This document shows, piece after piece, positions 8,872 through 17,310 of a stretch of 64,000 nt of DNA. This stretch comes from Arthrobacter sp. AZCC_0090 (GTDB lineage Bacteria; Actinomycetota; Actinomycetes; Actinomycetales; Micrococcaceae), in the NCBI RefSeq assembly GCF_014207375.1, contig NZ_JACHEE010000011.1, forward strand, positions 1 through 64,000, in the 5' to 3' direction. A model generated the notes under the pieces. It saw only the letters and a program-made list of their open reading frames with translations. It was not told where the DNA came from and ran no database searches. A program made the translations under genes and the position numbers. The stretch's first letter is position 1; each line of letters opens with the position of its first letter.

Positions 8872-8902
8872 AAACCCCGGCGGCAGGTTGCCACCGGGGT
8901 TT
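8872..8902 (-). terminator. Terminator after carD
   Basis: 13-base arms (8872-8884 and 8890-8902) pair with one mismatch around a 5-base loop. On the minus strand the stem is followed by a T-rich run (TTTCCTTTT). Confidence 0.7.
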
Positions 8903-8919
8903 AAATCTTTGAATCTTTG

Positions 8920-9402
8920 TTAGGAAGCCAGAACTTCGTCGAGAACGCTTGCGGCCTTCTCTTCGTCGGTCTTCTCAGCCAATGCCAGTTCTGAAATCAG
9001 AATTTGGCGGGCCTTGGCCAGCATTCGCTTCTCACCTGCGGAAAGGCCGCGATCGTGATCACGGCGCCAAAGATCGCGGACGACCTCTGCAACCTTGATG
9101 ACGTCGCCGGAAGCAAGCTTCTCCAGGTTTGCCTTGTAGCGACGGGACCAGTTGGTGGGCTCTTCAGTGAACTCGGCACGGAGAACGTCAAATACGTGCT
9201 CCAAGCCTTCCTTGCCCACTACGTCGCGAACCCCAACAAGGTCTACGTTTTCTGCTGGAACTTCAATGGTCAGATCACCCTGAGCCACCTTGAGCTTGAG
9301 ATACATTTTCTCTTCGCCCTTGATAGTGCGCATCTTGATTTCTTCAATTTTTGCTGCACCGTGGTGAGGGTAAACTACTGTCTCGCCGACCTCAAAAACC
9401 AT
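8920..9402 (-). CDS. carD: CarD-family transcriptional regulator
   Basis: 160 residues starting [22 protein letters not shown], the RNA-polymerase-interacting (Tudor-like) domain that contacts the beta subunit. The helical C-terminal DNA-binding domain contains [13 protein letters not shown] and the conserved tryptophan in [12 protein letters not shown], which props open the promoter bubble. CarD stabilises open complexes at rRNA and many other promoters and is essential in mycobacteria. The ATG at 9402 has AAAGGGG upstream; the longer open frame continues into the promoter region and is not used. lpqE is divergent, as in M. tuberculosis. Confidence 0.95.
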   Translation of the reverse strand: MVFEVGETVVYPHHGAAKIEEIKMRTIKGEEKMYLKLKVAQGDLTIEVPAENVDLVGVRDVVGKEGLEHVFDVLRAEFTEEPTNWSRRYKANLEKLASGDVIKVAEVVRDLWRRDHDRGLSAGEKRMLAKARQILISELALAEKTDEEKAASVLDEVLAS

Positions 9403-9428
9403 GTGGACTTTCCCCTTTCCCGCAGACC

Positions 9429-9434
9429 AGTTTA
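9429..9434 (-). promoter_or_regulatory. Possible carD -10 (TAAACT)
   Basis: TAAACT on the minus strand about 27 bases before the carD ATG, inside the 280-base carD/lpqE divergent region. No convincing -35 was found. The rest of this region holds a small GC hairpin near 9550 and no gene. Confidence 0.25.
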
Positions 9435-9682
9435 TCACGCTTAAGGCATACGATTGGCACGGAGAGGGGTCCTGAACCCCGTAAATACGCGGAAAGTGGC
9501 CTTTTCGGCCCTCCGGCACCCCCTTGACGCAAGGGCATAAAAGTGCATAGGGCGCTGCGCCCCGAAACACCATACGCCGCCGGGAGGGCCGCCACAATGG
9601 TGCTCGGAATCCTTGTTTGACCTGGTTTGCCGATAGGCTAAGCCTGAAAAGTGTTCCAATGACTCTAAGAGGAGTACGTGTC

Positions 9683-10267
9683 GTGCGCATTACTGCGATG
9701 AACCGTGTCCAGCGCGGCAAGCTAGCGATGGCGGCGGCCGCCATCGGCATCGGTCTCTTGTCCGTGACCGGCTGTGGCTACATCAACGCCCAGCAGACCA
9801 GCCACCAGTACGCAGCGTCGGACGGCGTCAGGGAAGACCTCGGTTCGCTGCAGTTGCGCAACATGCTTATTGTCTCCACTGGCGCCAACAAGCCGGGACG
9901 CGTCATTGGTGCCGTCTTCAACACCTCCTCCAGCGATGCGACCCTGACCATCAACGGGGCCAGTGGCTCACAGACAAGCATTCCGGTCAAGGCCAAGTCC
10001 CAGGCTTACCTCAACGAGACCACTGACGCCGCCATTCTGAGCACCAGCGGCGGAAACCCCGGCTCCTTGGTTTCCGTGACGATCAAGACTGGCTCCGATT
10101 CGCGCACCGTGCAGTTCCCGGTTCTGGACGGCTCCTTGAAGGAATACGAGAAGTACATTCCCGCCACGGCCACGCCGAGCCCCTCTGTCAGCGGTTCGGC
10201 CAACCCGAGCGGTTCGGCCAGCAGCAGCGCCACGCCCACGCCGAGCGCGAGCAGCACCGGCCACTAA
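9683..10267 (+). CDS. lpqE: LpqE-like lipoprotein
   Basis: 194 residues from the GTG at 9683, which has GGAG at 9671-9674, 8 bases upstream. The signal peptide ends in the lipobox VTGC, so Cys is lipidated and the protein sits on the outer face of the membrane. The mature part has beta-rich segments ([21 protein letters not shown]) resembling the PCuAC/LpqE fold, and the last 35 residues are a low-complexity S/T/P/A tail. The assignment leans on location: it is divergent from carD, as Rv3584 lpqE is in M. tuberculosis. Its molecular role is not established. Confidence 0.7.
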   Translation: MRITAMNRVQRGKLAMAAAAIGIGLLSVTGCGYINAQQTSHQYAASDGVREDLGSLQLRNMLIVSTGANKPGRVIGAVFNTSSSDATLTINGASGSQTSIPVKAKSQAYLNETTDAAILSTSGGNPGSLVSVTIKTGSDSRTVQFPVLDGSLKEYEKYIPATATPSPSVSGSANPSGSASSSATPTPSASSTGH

Positions 10268-10322
10268 GCGCAAGCGCCTCCACCGCCCTGGGCGGCAGGC
10301 AGGCCCGGCAACCCGCAAAAAC

Positions 10323-10362
10323 GCAAAAGGAAGGGCTCCCCCACGGGAGCCCTTCCTTTTGC
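10323..10362. terminator. Bidirectional terminator between lpqE and regX3
   Basis: Perfect 18-bp stem (10323-10340 with 10345-10362) around the loop CCAC. CTTTTGC/GCAAAAG ends give a T-tract on both strands, so it can end both convergent transcripts. Confidence 0.9.
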
Positions 10363-10392
10363 GATTGCAGGCCGTTCCCGGCTTGCGGAGGC

Positions 10393-11073
10393 TTACGGTT
10401 CGAACTTATAGCCCAGGCCGCGCACAGTCACGAGGTAGCGGGGAACCGAGGGGTCGGGCTCGATCTTGCTGCGCAAACGCTTCACGTGGACGTCCAGGGT
10501 CTTGGTGTCCCCTACGTAGTCGGAGCCCCAGACGCGGTCGATCAACTGTCCGCGGGTGAGCACACGGCCCGAATTGCGAAGGAGCATCTCCAGGAGTTCG
10601 AACTCCTTCAGCGGAAGCGACACCTGTTCGCCGTTGACGCTCACCACATGGCGCTCGATGTCCATCCTGACCGGGCCGGCCTGCACGGTTGATGTAATGA
10701 GTTCCTCGGGCTCTCCCTGCCGGCGCAGCACGGCACGAACGCGCGCCACGAGTTCCCTGGAGGAGTACGGCTTGGTGACGTAGTCGTCCGCGCCGAGTTC
10801 CAGGCCAACCACCTTGTCGATTTCCGAGTCCTTTGCGGTCAGCATGATCACCGGGACGCTGGAACGCTGCCGCAGCTGCCGGCAAACCTCGGTGCCGGGA
10901 GTCCCCGGAAGCTGCAGGTCCAGCAGCACCAGATCGGCCCCGTTGCGGTCAAACTCCACCAACGCGTCACTGCCGTTGTCCACTACCTGGACGTCGAAGC
11001 CTTCCTTGCCCAATAGGTAGGACAGAGGGTCGCTGAAGGACTCCTCGTCCTCCACGATCAGAATCCTGCTCAA
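10393..11073 (-). CDS. regX3: Response regulator RegX3 (OmpR/PhoB family)
   Basis: 226 residues. The receiver domain has phospho-acceptor Asp52 (LLDLQLPG), an acidic pocket near residues 8-10 (VEDEE), Thr79 (MLTAKD) and Lys101 (VTKPYS). The C-terminal winged-helix DNA-binding domain contains RGQLIDRVWG and LDVHVKRLRSKIE, ending RGLGYKFEP. It controls phosphate-starvation genes with SenX3. The ATG overlaps the senX3 stop by 4 bases (ATGA), so the pair is one translational unit. Confidence 0.95.
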   Translation of the reverse strand: MSRILIVEDEESFSDPLSYLLGKEGFDVQVVDNGSDALVEFDRNGADLVLLDLQLPGTPGTEVCRQLRQRSSVPVIMLTAKDSEIDKVVGLELGADDYVTKPYSSRELVARVRAVLRRQGEPEELITSTVQAGPVRMDIERHVVSVNGEQVSLPLKEFELLEMLLRNSGRVLTRGQLIDRVWGSDYVGDTKTLDVHVKRLRSKIEPDPSVPRYLVTVRGLGYKFEP

Positions 11074-12284
11074 GCGCCAGCTCCTTGCTCTAGGGCGCGT
11101 ACCGCGCCCGTCGTTTGAATCACGTTTCGGGGCTTCGCCCCGGCGTCGTCGTCCTCCTGGCCTTCCATTTCAGGAAGGCGGATGGTGAAAGTAGAACCCT
11201 GGCCAGGCTGGGACCAGACGGTGACCTCGCCGCCGTGGTTGGACACCACGTGCTTGACAATACTCAGGCCCAAGCCTGTTCCCCCGGTTTGCCGCGACCT
11301 TGCGGCGTCCACACGGTAGAAACGTTCGAAGATCCGTTCCTGGTCCTCTGGGCTGAGTCCTTCGCCCTGGTCTGTGACTGAAATGGCCACCACGCCTTCC
11401 TTGGCGCGTACCCCTACTCCCACGCGGGTGTTTTCCGGCGAGTAGCGGATGGCGTTGTCGATGAGGTTCCGCAATGCGGTTACCAGCAAGTCCTGGTCGC
11501 CGAACACCATGGTTTCCGTTCGTCCGCCGACCACGATCTTGATGTTCTTGAGTTCCGCCGGGAGTTGCGAGCGATCCACGGCTTCAGTGATCACCGTGTT
11601 GATGTCCACGGCGTGCCCTTGCTGTGCAACGTTGGCGCCCTGTAGCCGGGACAGCTCAATGATGTCCTGCACCAGCGCCGCAAGTCTTGTGGATTCCTTG
11701 TGCATGCGCTTCGCGAAGCGACGGACGGCTTCTTCGTCGTCCGGGCTTGCCTCGAGGGCCTCGGCCAGCAACGAGATAGCGCCCACCGGGGTCTTGAGTT
11801 CGTGCGAGACGTTCGCGACGAAGTCGTTGCGGATCTCCTCGGTGCGGGTGATTTGGGTGCGGTCGTCGGCCAGCAGGACGATGTATTCCCATCCGAGCAT
11901 GGCTGCCCGGACCTGCACCACGATAGTGCCCTTGCCCAGCGGACCGCGGGGCAACTCGAAGGTCTCTTCCAGGATCACGCCGTCGCGCCGAACTTTCGCG
12001 GTCATGTCCAGCAACTGCTTGTGCACCACAGTGTGGCCCCTGACGAGGCCGTACGCATACGCCGCCGGACTGGCCCGGACGACGCCGTCGATCGCGTCCA
12101 CCACCACAAAGGCCCGCCCGACGACGGACAGCACCTCCGCGGCGCCCTCCGGAAGCAGCGGTTCCGTGACGTCCAGGTCCACGATCTTTCGCTGCCGTTC
12201 ACTGAGCCTGAACGCGAGCACGCCAAAGACGCCGCACGACAGGCCGGCGAGACCTGCGATGACACCGATGAGCACTGGATCCAC
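11070..12284 (-). CDS. senX3: Sensor histidine kinase SenX3
   Basis: 404 residues. One N-terminal membrane helix (about 1-27), then a PAS-like sensory segment, then HisKA with His161 in NVSHELKTPVGA, and an HATPase domain with N-box LRNLIDNAIRYS, G1 DQGEGLSPED and G2 GTGLGLSIVKHV. It phosphorylates RegX3 under phosphate limitation and is held in check by the PstSCAB-PhoU system in related organisms. The start is the GTG at 12284, with TAAGCT 6 bases upstream and no Shine-Dalgarno, so a leaderless message is likely. phoU is divergent. Confidence 0.94.
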   Translation of the reverse strand: MDPVLIGVIAGLAGLSCGVFGVLAFRLSERQRKIVDLDVTEPLLPEGAAEVLSVVGRAFVVVDAIDGVVRASPAAYAYGLVRGHTVVHKQLLDMTAKVRRDGVILEETFELPRGPLGKGTIVVQVRAAMLGWEYIVLLADDRTQITRTEEIRNDFVANVSHELKTPVGAISLLAEALEASPDDEEAVRRFAKRMHKESTRLAALVQDIIELSRLQGANVAQQGHAVDINTVITEAVDRSQLPAELKNIKIVVGGRTETMVFGDQDLLVTALRNLIDNAIRYSPENTRVGVGVRAKEGVVAISVTDQGEGLSPEDQERIFERFYRVDAARSRQTGGTGLGLSIVKHVVSNHGGEVTVWSQPGQGSTFTIRLPEMEGQEDDDAGAKPRNVIQTTGAVRALEQGAGA

Positions 12285-12290
12285 GGATCT

Positions 12291-12296
12291 AGCTTA
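12291..12296 (-). promoter_or_regulatory. Candidate -10 (TAAGCT) for leaderless senX3-regX3
   Basis: TANNNT hexamer with a 6-base gap to the senX3 GTG. Confidence 0.5.
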
Positions 12297-12343
12297 TGCG
12301 CTGGAAACACCGCAAAATATGGAACAGCCACCAAACGGCCCCG

Positions 12344-12387
12344 ATTCAGCTAACGTTCACCTAAAGGTGCGCAACCGTTCACGGACC
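12344..12387. promoter_or_regulatory. PHO-box-like 11-nt direct repeats between senX3 and phoU
   Basis: Units of 11 nt in phase: ATTCAGCTAAC (12344), GTTCACCTAAA (12355), a degenerate unit (12366) and GTTCACGGACC (12377). TTCAC-type units at 11-nt pitch are the hallmark of actinobacterial phosphate-regulator sites. The position suggests RegX3 control of phoU and autoregulation of senX3-regX3. Confidence 0.65.
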
Positions 12388-12481
12388 ACTGCCATTCTTA
12401 CTAGTTGGACCATAGTTAGCTGTGAAGATTTTCGCGCCGTCAGAGGGGTGCGGAGGAGATTTCCAAGGAGAGGACGCCACC

Positions 12482-13135
12482 GTGCGCAAGGTTTTTCAGG
12501 AGGAACTCATCCAGGTCGGTGAGGACCTCATCGAGATCTCAAAGCTGGTCACTGAAGCGATCCAGAATGCGACCACCTCATTCGAAGGGGCAGACGTCGA
12601 CCTCGCCCAGGACGTCATCGCCGCCGACGCCCGGATCGATTTCCTGCAGAACGGCCTTGACGAGCGCGCCATCGATATCCTGGCCCTCCAGGGCCCCGTG
12701 GCTAGTGATCTCCGAATGATTGTTGGCTCCCTCCGGATGAGCGCGTCGCTGGAGCGCATGGGTGACCTCGCCCGGCACGTAGCCCAGCTGGCACGCCTCC
12801 GCTACCCGGCCACGGTCATCCCCGAGCAGCTGACGGCAACGTTCAAGGACATGGCCCGCCTCGACCTCGAGATCAGCCAGAAGGTCACCCTGCTGTTGGA
12901 GACCCGCGACTTGGAAGTTGCCCGCGACATCCTCAAGCTCAACATCAACGTCGACGATCTGCATTTGAGCGTCTTCAGGGCCGTCGCAGATCCCGCCTGG
13001 GCTGAGACTGCGGCCACCACCGTGGATGTGGCCCTCGCCAGCCGCTACTTCGAGCGCTTCGCAGACCACGGTGTCTCCGTCGCCCGGAAGGTGACCTACC
13101 TGGTCACGGGCGAATGGCAGCCAGAGGGCTTCTAG
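12482..13135 (+). CDS. phoU: Phosphate signalling regulator PhoU
   Basis: 217 residues from the GTG at 12482 (VRKVFQEELIQVG), with AAGGAGAGG at 12465-12473, 8 bases upstream. It is all-helical with two PhoU repeats; the metal-binding motifs appear as DARIDFLQNGLDERAIDI and, in the second half, NVDDLHLSVFRAV. PhoU links the Pst transporter to the kinase and suppresses it when phosphate is plentiful. It faces senX3-regX3 across a 197-base region holding the PHO-box-like repeats. The frame extends 20 codons upstream without family similarity. Confidence 0.94.
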   Translation: MRKVFQEELIQVGEDLIEISKLVTEAIQNATTSFEGADVDLAQDVIAADARIDFLQNGLDERAIDILALQGPVASDLRMIVGSLRMSASLERMGDLARHVAQLARLRYPATVIPEQLTATFKDMARLDLEISQKVTLLLETRDLEVARDILKLNINVDDLHLSVFRAVADPAWAETAATTVDVALASRYFERFADHGVSVARKVTYLVTGEWQPEGF

Positions 13136-13151
13136 CCAGACTTAACAAACA

Positions 13152-13197
13152 ACGACGCCGGCCGGCCCACCTCGCGAGGTGGGCCGGCCGGCGTCGT
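13152..13197. terminator. Bidirectional terminator: perfect 46-base palindrome
   Basis: 23-base arms meet at CTCGCGAG with no spacer, between convergent phoU and gpmA. The stem is almost entirely G and C. No long T-tract follows, but the position and strength support a shared terminator. Confidence 0.75.
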
Positions 13198-13216
13198 CTA
13201 ACCGGAGCGCGAAGCC

Positions 13217-13963
13217 TTACTTCTTGCCCTGCGCTGCTACGGCCTTGATGGACTCTGCCGCAGCTTCGGGATCCAGGTAGGTTCCACCGGGGTTGATCGG
13301 CTGGAAGTTCTCGTCCAGCTCGTAGACCAACGGGATGCCCGTGGGGATGTTCAGGCCGGTTATGTCCTGGTCGCTGATGCCGTCCAGGTGCTTGACGAGG
13401 GCGCGCAAGGAGTTGCCGTGGGCCGTGACCAGGACGGTCTTGCCAGCCTTGAGGTCTTCCTTGATGTCTGACTCCCAGTACGGGAGGAGACGGACCAAGA
13501 CGTCCTTGAGGCACTCGGTGCGCGGCAGGGCGTCGCCGAGGCCCGCGTAGCGCACGTCGTTCACCTGGGAGAACTCGCTGTCATCAGAGAGGGCAGGCGG
13601 CGGGGTGTCGTAGCTACGGCGCCATTCCATGAACTGCTCTTCGCCGAATTCGGCGAGGGTCTGGGCCTTGTCCTTGCCCTGCAGAGCACCGTAGTGGCGC
13701 TCGTTGAGGCGCCAGTCGCGCTTGACCGGGATCCAGCCGCGGTCGGCCTTGTCCAGGGAGATATTGGCAGTGTTGATGGCCCTCTTGAGCAGGGAGGTGT
13801 ACAGGATGTCCGGGAGAACGTCGTTCTCGACTAGGAGCTCTCCGCCGCGCGCTGCTTCCTCGCGGCCTTGGTCGTTCAGGTCGACGTCCACCCAGCCGGT
13901 GAACAGGTTCTTGGCGTTCCAGTCGCTGTGGCCGTGGCGCAGCAGAATCAGCTTGTAAGTCAT
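13217..13963 (-). CDS. gpmA: 2,3-bisphosphoglycerate-dependent phosphoglycerate mutase
   Basis: 248 residues from the ATG at 13963 ([16 protein letters not shown]). The phosphohistidine motif LRHGHS, Glu in RLNERHYG and the second histidine in [11 protein letters not shown] are all present. It interconverts 3- and 2-phosphoglycerate in glycolysis and gluconeogenesis. An ATG three codons earlier is possible, but TAGGAT lies exactly 7 bases before the 13963 ATG, which favours that start with a leaderless transcript. Closeness to senX3-regX3 mirrors gpm1-senX3-regX3 in mycobacteria. Confidence 0.95.
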   Translation of the reverse strand: MTYKLILLRHGHSDWNAKNLFTGWVDVDLNDQGREEAARGGELLVENDVLPDILYTSLLKRAINTANISLDKADRGWIPVKRDWRLNERHYGALQGKDKAQTLAEFGEEQFMEWRRSYDTPPPALSDDSEFSQVNDVRYAGLGDALPRTECLKDVLVRLLPYWESDIKEDLKAGKTVLVTAHGNSLRALVKHLDGISDQDITGLNIPTGIPLVYELDENFQPINPGGTYLDPEAAAESIKAVAAQGKK

Positions 13964-13970
13964 GCTTTTC

Positions 13971-13976
13971 ATCCTA
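13971..13976 (-). promoter_or_regulatory. Candidate -10 (TAGGAT) for leaderless gpmA
   Basis: TANNNT hexamer 7 bases before the chosen ATG. It would also contain the AGGA that could act as a Shine-Dalgarno if a leader existed. Confidence 0.45.
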
Positions 13977-14084
13977 AGCGATCATGCCCTGCCGTTACCG
14001 GGCGTTACGCGAGCCGAAAGGCGGGCGCCGACCAGCGGCTTCACGGTGGGACGGCACCGCGACGCGAGTCCGTTAGCACCCGGT

Positions 14085-14090
14085 TAAGAT
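14085..14090 (+). promoter_or_regulatory. Candidate -10 (TAAGAT) for leaderless methyltransferase gene
   Basis: TAAGAT followed by 6 bases and then GTG at 14097. No Shine-Dalgarno sequence is present. Confidence 0.5.
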
Positions 14091-14096
14091 TGGACA

Positions 14097-14909
14097 GTGG
14101 TGCAGAAGGCAGAGCGGGTAGAAGGCAGGCGCGGCAAACCCGTCGGAAATGTCACCAGGGGCACCACCAATCCCAACCGCATGCGCCGTCTTGACCGCTG
14201 GCTGGCGGGCCCGCAGGCATGGAGGCTGCGCTCCGCCGTCGACCCCTTGGTAGTGGACTTGGGCTACGGCGCTTCCCCGGCCACCGCCGTCGAACTCTTC
14301 GAAAGGCTGCAGGCCGTCCGCCCGGACGTTCGCGTGTGCGGGATCGAGATCGAACCCGAGCGCGTCCGGATCGCCAAGGCCTTGGAACGGCCCGGGCTCA
14401 CCTTCCACGTGGGCGGCTTCGAAATTCCTGTTCCGGGCAATCCCGTGCTGGTGCGTGCGTTCAACGTGTTGCGGCAATACGAGGAATCGGACGTCAACGG
14501 AATCTGGGGCCTGGTGCGGTCGCGGCTCGCGCCGGAAGGGCTGTTCATCGACGGAACGTGTGATGAAATCGGCCGCCGTGTGACGTGGGTTGCGCTGGAT
14601 CCGGACGGGCCGCTGAGCCTGAGCCTGTCCATGCGGTTCGGCGGTTTCGAATTGCCCTCCGACGTCGCCGAACGGCTGCCGAAGGCACTCATCCACCGCA
14701 ATATCCCCGGAGAGCGGATCCACACGTTCCTCAATGCCCTGGACCAGGCCTGGCTGGAGGCGGCACCGCTTGCCTCGTTTGGCAACAAGCAGCGGTGGAC
14801 GGCCATGTGCCAATCAATGCGCGACGCCGGATGGCCCCTTCAGGACGGAACGTCGCGTTGGCGCTTGGGCGAACTTACCGTCGACTGGGCAGCGGTGGCT
14901 CCGGCTTAG
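14097..14909 (+). CDS. Class I SAM-dependent methyltransferase, substrate unknown
   Basis: 270 residues. Motif I appears as VVDLGYGASPATAVEL and the acidic residue of motif II as CGIEIEPERV, so S-adenosylmethionine binding is expected. The rest (VLRAFNVLRQYEESDV, EGLFIDGTCDEIGR) is conserved among actinobacterial homologues but names no substrate. Two consecutive GTG codons (14097, 14100) can start translation; TAAGAT 6 bases before the first supports it. Transcribed away from gpmA and convergent with the DUF2516 gene. Cytosolic. Confidence 0.75.
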   Translation: MVQKAERVEGRRGKPVGNVTRGTTNPNRMRRLDRWLAGPQAWRLRSAVDPLVVDLGYGASPATAVELFERLQAVRPDVRVCGIEIEPERVRIAKALERPGLTFHVGGFEIPVPGNPVLVRAFNVLRQYEESDVNGIWGLVRSRLAPEGLFIDGTCDEIGRRVTWVALDPDGPLSLSLSMRFGGFELPSDVAERLPKALIHRNIPGERIHTFLNALDQAWLEAAPLASFGNKQRWTAMCQSMRDAGWPLQDGTSRWRLGELTVDWAAVAPA

Positions 14910-14924
14910 CTCGCGGTATACGGG

Positions 14925-15284
14925 TCACCAGGGACCGTACGGTCCTTGGTTGCGGCCGCTGTTGCCGATTTCCTTTACCGCGGGCCGGACGTCCGCCAAG
15001 TAGACGCACGCCGCGGTCACCGCAGCGATGCCAAAGAGGCCCAGTCCGCTGGCCCCGGTGAGGACGGAGAACCCGCCGATGACCGCTGCGATTCCAGTCA
15101 GGGTCAGCCAGAAAGTCTTGGTGCGCTTGGATGCGGCTTCGAAGGACGAGGGTTTGTGGCGCAGACAATCCACCAGCGCCCACAGCTCCAAAGCAAAGGC
15201 AACCAGTCCCAGAAGGAAGTAAATCCCATCCCGGATGTATGAAATCAAAATTTTTCCGTCCACGCCCTCCAGCCTAGCCGTCAA
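14925..15284 (-). CDS. DUF2516 family membrane protein
   Basis: Up to 119 residues. Three hydrophobic stretches are visible: about 18-38 (FLLGLVAFALELWALVDCL), 58-78 and 82-97. The basic segment after the first, DCLRHKPSSFEAASKRTKTFW, is typical of DUF2516. Function unknown. The TTG at 15284 overlaps the end of the upstream trans-sulfuration gene; a GTG at 15263 with a close GGAGGG is an alternative, so the exact start is uncertain. Probably co-transcribed with that enzyme. Confidence 0.75.
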   Translation of the reverse strand: MTARLEGVDGKILISYIRDGIYFLLGLVAFALELWALVDCLRHKPSSFEAASKRTKTFWLTLTGIAAVIGGFSVLTGASGLGLFGIAAVTAACVYLADVRPAVKEIGNSGRNQGPYGPW

Positions 15285-16458
15285 GCGCCTTGAGCGCTTG
15301 CTCCAAATCCGCCCAGAGGTCTTCGACGTTCTCGATCCCGACGCTCATCCGGACCAGGTTGTTCGGAACGCTGAGCGGCTCGGCCGGGTGCCGACGTCGG
15401 CGTTCGATGAGGGACTCGACGCCGCCCAGGGACGTCGCGGGGAGCCACAACCGCAATGCACGCACCAGTTGATCGGCTGCCTCGGCTCCGCTGCGGGTCC
15501 CGTCCCCTGTCAGTTGGATGCACAGGATGGAACCGAAGCCCTTCATCTGGGATTTGGCCCGCTCATGGCCAGGATCGTTCTGCAGACCCGGGAAACGGAT
15601 TGATTCGACGCGCGGGTGGGCGCTCAACCGCTCGGCCAGCGTTGCGGCAGACGCTTGGGAGCGCTCAATCCGCAGTGCCAGCGTCCGCAGGCCGCGCAGC
15701 GCGAGCCAGGCCTCGAAAGGACCCGCGATACCGCCGTGGATGATGCGGTGGTGGAGGAGTTCCGCGCGCAGTTCCGGATCGGACGTCACCAAGGCGCCCA
15801 GTACGACGTCGGAGTGGCCGGCGAGGTATTTGGTCACCGAATGGAGCACGACGTCGGAGCCCAGGCTGAGGGGCTGCTGGACCAGCGGCGTGGAGAAGGT
15901 GTTGTCCGTGACCACAAGGGCGCCAGCCTCATGGGCCGCAGTGGTCAGGGCACGGATATCGGCGATGCCGAGCATCGGGTTAGTGGGACTTTCAATCCAC
16001 AGCATGCTGGCGGGCTTTCCCTCCGCGGGGGCGAGCTGCGCCTTGACGGCCTCGGTGTCCGCGATGTCAACGGTCCGCAACTCTAGGGCGCCCTTGGCAG
16101 CGAGTTCCGTGGCCATGACCAGCGAGCCTGCGTAGCTGTGCGAAGGCATGACGAGGACTCCACCAGCGGGCACCAGCGACAACGCGGAGCTGACCGCAGC
16201 CAGGCCCGAGGCGTAGAGCAGGCCTGGCAGCTCGGCGCCTTCCAGCTGCGCCAGCGCCTCCTCGAAGGGATCCCAGGTGGGGTTGGCATAACGCCCGTAG
16301 CCGCGATCGCCGTCGCTCAGTGCTCCCGTGCCGAAATACGTGGAGGACAGAACGATGGGCGGGTTGACGGGTTGGTCATGGCTTCGTTCGGGACGGCCTG
16401 CCGCCACCACCACAGTGTCAGGAGACAGATCTGCGGCATGTTCTCGGGAAAGACTCAT
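15274..16458 (-). CDS. Cys/Met-metabolism PLP-dependent trans-sulfuration enzyme (cystathionine gamma-synthase/lyase type)
   Basis: 394 residues, fold type I. The PLP lysine is Lys210 in LHSVTKYLAGHSDVVLG. RYANPTWDPFEEALAQLE, WIESPTNPMLGIADI and VVTDNTFSTPLVQ are standard family motifs. It acts on cystathionine or an O-acylhomoserine with cysteine; lyase and synthase cannot be separated by eye. The ATG at 16458 has TAGGCT 6 bases upstream and GGAG only 2 bases upstream, so it is likely leaderless. Followed by the DUF2516 gene. Confidence 0.9.
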   Translation of the reverse strand: MSLSREHAADLSPDTVVVAAGRPERSHDQPVNPPIVLSSTYFGTGALSDGDRGYGRYANPTWDPFEEALAQLEGAELPGLLYASGLAAVSSALSLVPAGGVLVMPSHSYAGSLVMATELAAKGALELRTVDIADTEAVKAQLAPAEGKPASMLWIESPTNPMLGIADIRALTTAAHEAGALVVTDNTFSTPLVQQPLSLGSDVVLHSVTKYLAGHSDVVLGALVTSDPELRAELLHHRIIHGGIAGPFEAWLALRGLRTLALRIERSQASAATLAERLSAHPRVESIRFPGLQNDPGHERAKSQMKGFGSILCIQLTGDGTRSGAEAADQLVRALRLWLPATSLGGVESLIERRRRHPAEPLSVPNNLVRMSVGIENVEDLWADLEQALKALDG

Positions 16459-16464
16459 TGCTCC

Positions 16465-16470
16465 AGCCTA
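16465..16470 (-). promoter_or_regulatory. Candidate -10 (TAGGCT) for leaderless trans-sulfuration gene
   Basis: TANNNT hexamer, 6-base gap to the ATG at 16458. Confidence 0.45.
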
Positions 16471-16616
16471 CGGCCGGAGGGAGGGGTGCTGGAAAGGTGT
16501 TACGGCTCAGGCGCGCCGAGCGGCTAAGGCGCCGGCGGCTGAGGACTGCCGAGCGGCTGGGTACGTTCCGCTTGGGTGGGCTGACGCCGTCGTCAGGTTC
16601 TGTCAGTGTTCCTCTG

Positions 16617-16622
16617 TACGCT
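16617..16622 (+). promoter_or_regulatory. Candidate -10 (TACGCT) for leaderless tmk-holB
   Basis: TANNNT hexamer followed by 7 bases and the GTG at 16630. No Shine-Dalgarno is present before any candidate start. This favours the shorter tmk product. Confidence 0.5.
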
Positions 16623-16629
16623 TAGATCC

Positions 16630-17310
16630 GTGACTACGCAGCGCCTCAAGCAGGACCAGAACCCCACGCCGGACCAGCGCCCCGGGCTCTTCATCGCCTT
16701 CGAAGGCGGGGACGGGGCAGGCAAGTCAACGCAGGCCGCCCGCCTGGCCGTGGCCCTTGAGTCCCTCGGCTTTTCCGTGCTGCGCACTCGCGAACCCGGT
16801 GGCACCCCCATTGGCGAAAAGCTGCGGTCCCTTGTGCTGGACCACGGTAACGGCACCATCGACCCCCGGACCGAAGCCCTCATGTTCGCGGCCTCCCGAG
16901 CCGCCCATGCAAGCCAAGTGATCCGACCCGCCCTGGCGGAGGGTTCGGTAGTCATCACGGACCGATACATCGATTCCTCGGTCGCCTACCAAGGCGCCGG
17001 GCGGGACCTCGGAACTGTGGACGTCAGGCGGCTCAATGAATGGGCAACCGAAGGCCTTGAACCTGATCTGACGGTTCTCCTGGATGTCCATCCGGGCGAT
17101 GGCCGGGACCGCAGAACCGCAGGCGACGCCACCGAGGACCGCCTCGAGTCCGAACCGGATGACTTCCACGCCCGTATCCGTGCCGCGTTCCTCGAGCTGG
17201 CCGCAGCCCACCCAGAAACCTACCTTGTGCTGCCCGCCAAGGATCCCATCGAGGACCTCGCCACCCAGATCCTCCGCCGCGTTCAGGTATTGCTCGGGAG
17301 CCGCACGTGA
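16630..17310 (+). CDS. tmk: Thymidylate kinase
   Basis: 226 residues from the GTG at 16630 (VTTQRLKQ). P-loop FEGGDGAGKSTQA, TREPGGTPIGEKLR, the DRY-type motif TDRYIDSSVAYQG, and a C-terminal LID region. It phosphorylates dTMP to dTDP. An in-frame GTG 8 codons earlier has no ribosome-binding sequence, and the -10 TACGCT would lie inside that extension. The last four bases overlap the holB GTG, so the two DNA-synthesis genes are translationally coupled. Confidence 0.95.
   Translation: MTTQRLKQDQNPTPDQRPGLFIAFEGGDGAGKSTQAARLAVALESLGFSVLRTREPGGTPIGEKLRSLVLDHGNGTIDPRTEALMFAASRAAHASQVIRPALAEGSVVITDRYIDSSVAYQGAGRDLGTVDVRRLNEWATEGLEPDLTVLLDVHPGDGRDRRTAGDATEDRLESEPDDFHARIRAAFLELAAAHPETYLVLPAKDPIEDLATQILRRVQVLLGSRT

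Noticed and set aside
9617..9644. TTGACC...TAAGCC promoter for lpqE
   Set aside because: The -10 is poor and the better TAGGCT would leave a spacer of only 11 bases, so I could not support it.
16459..16629. SAM or cobalamin riboswitch upstream of the trans-sulfuration enzyme
   Set aside because: A -10 lies 6 bases before the start, leaving no room for a structured leader.
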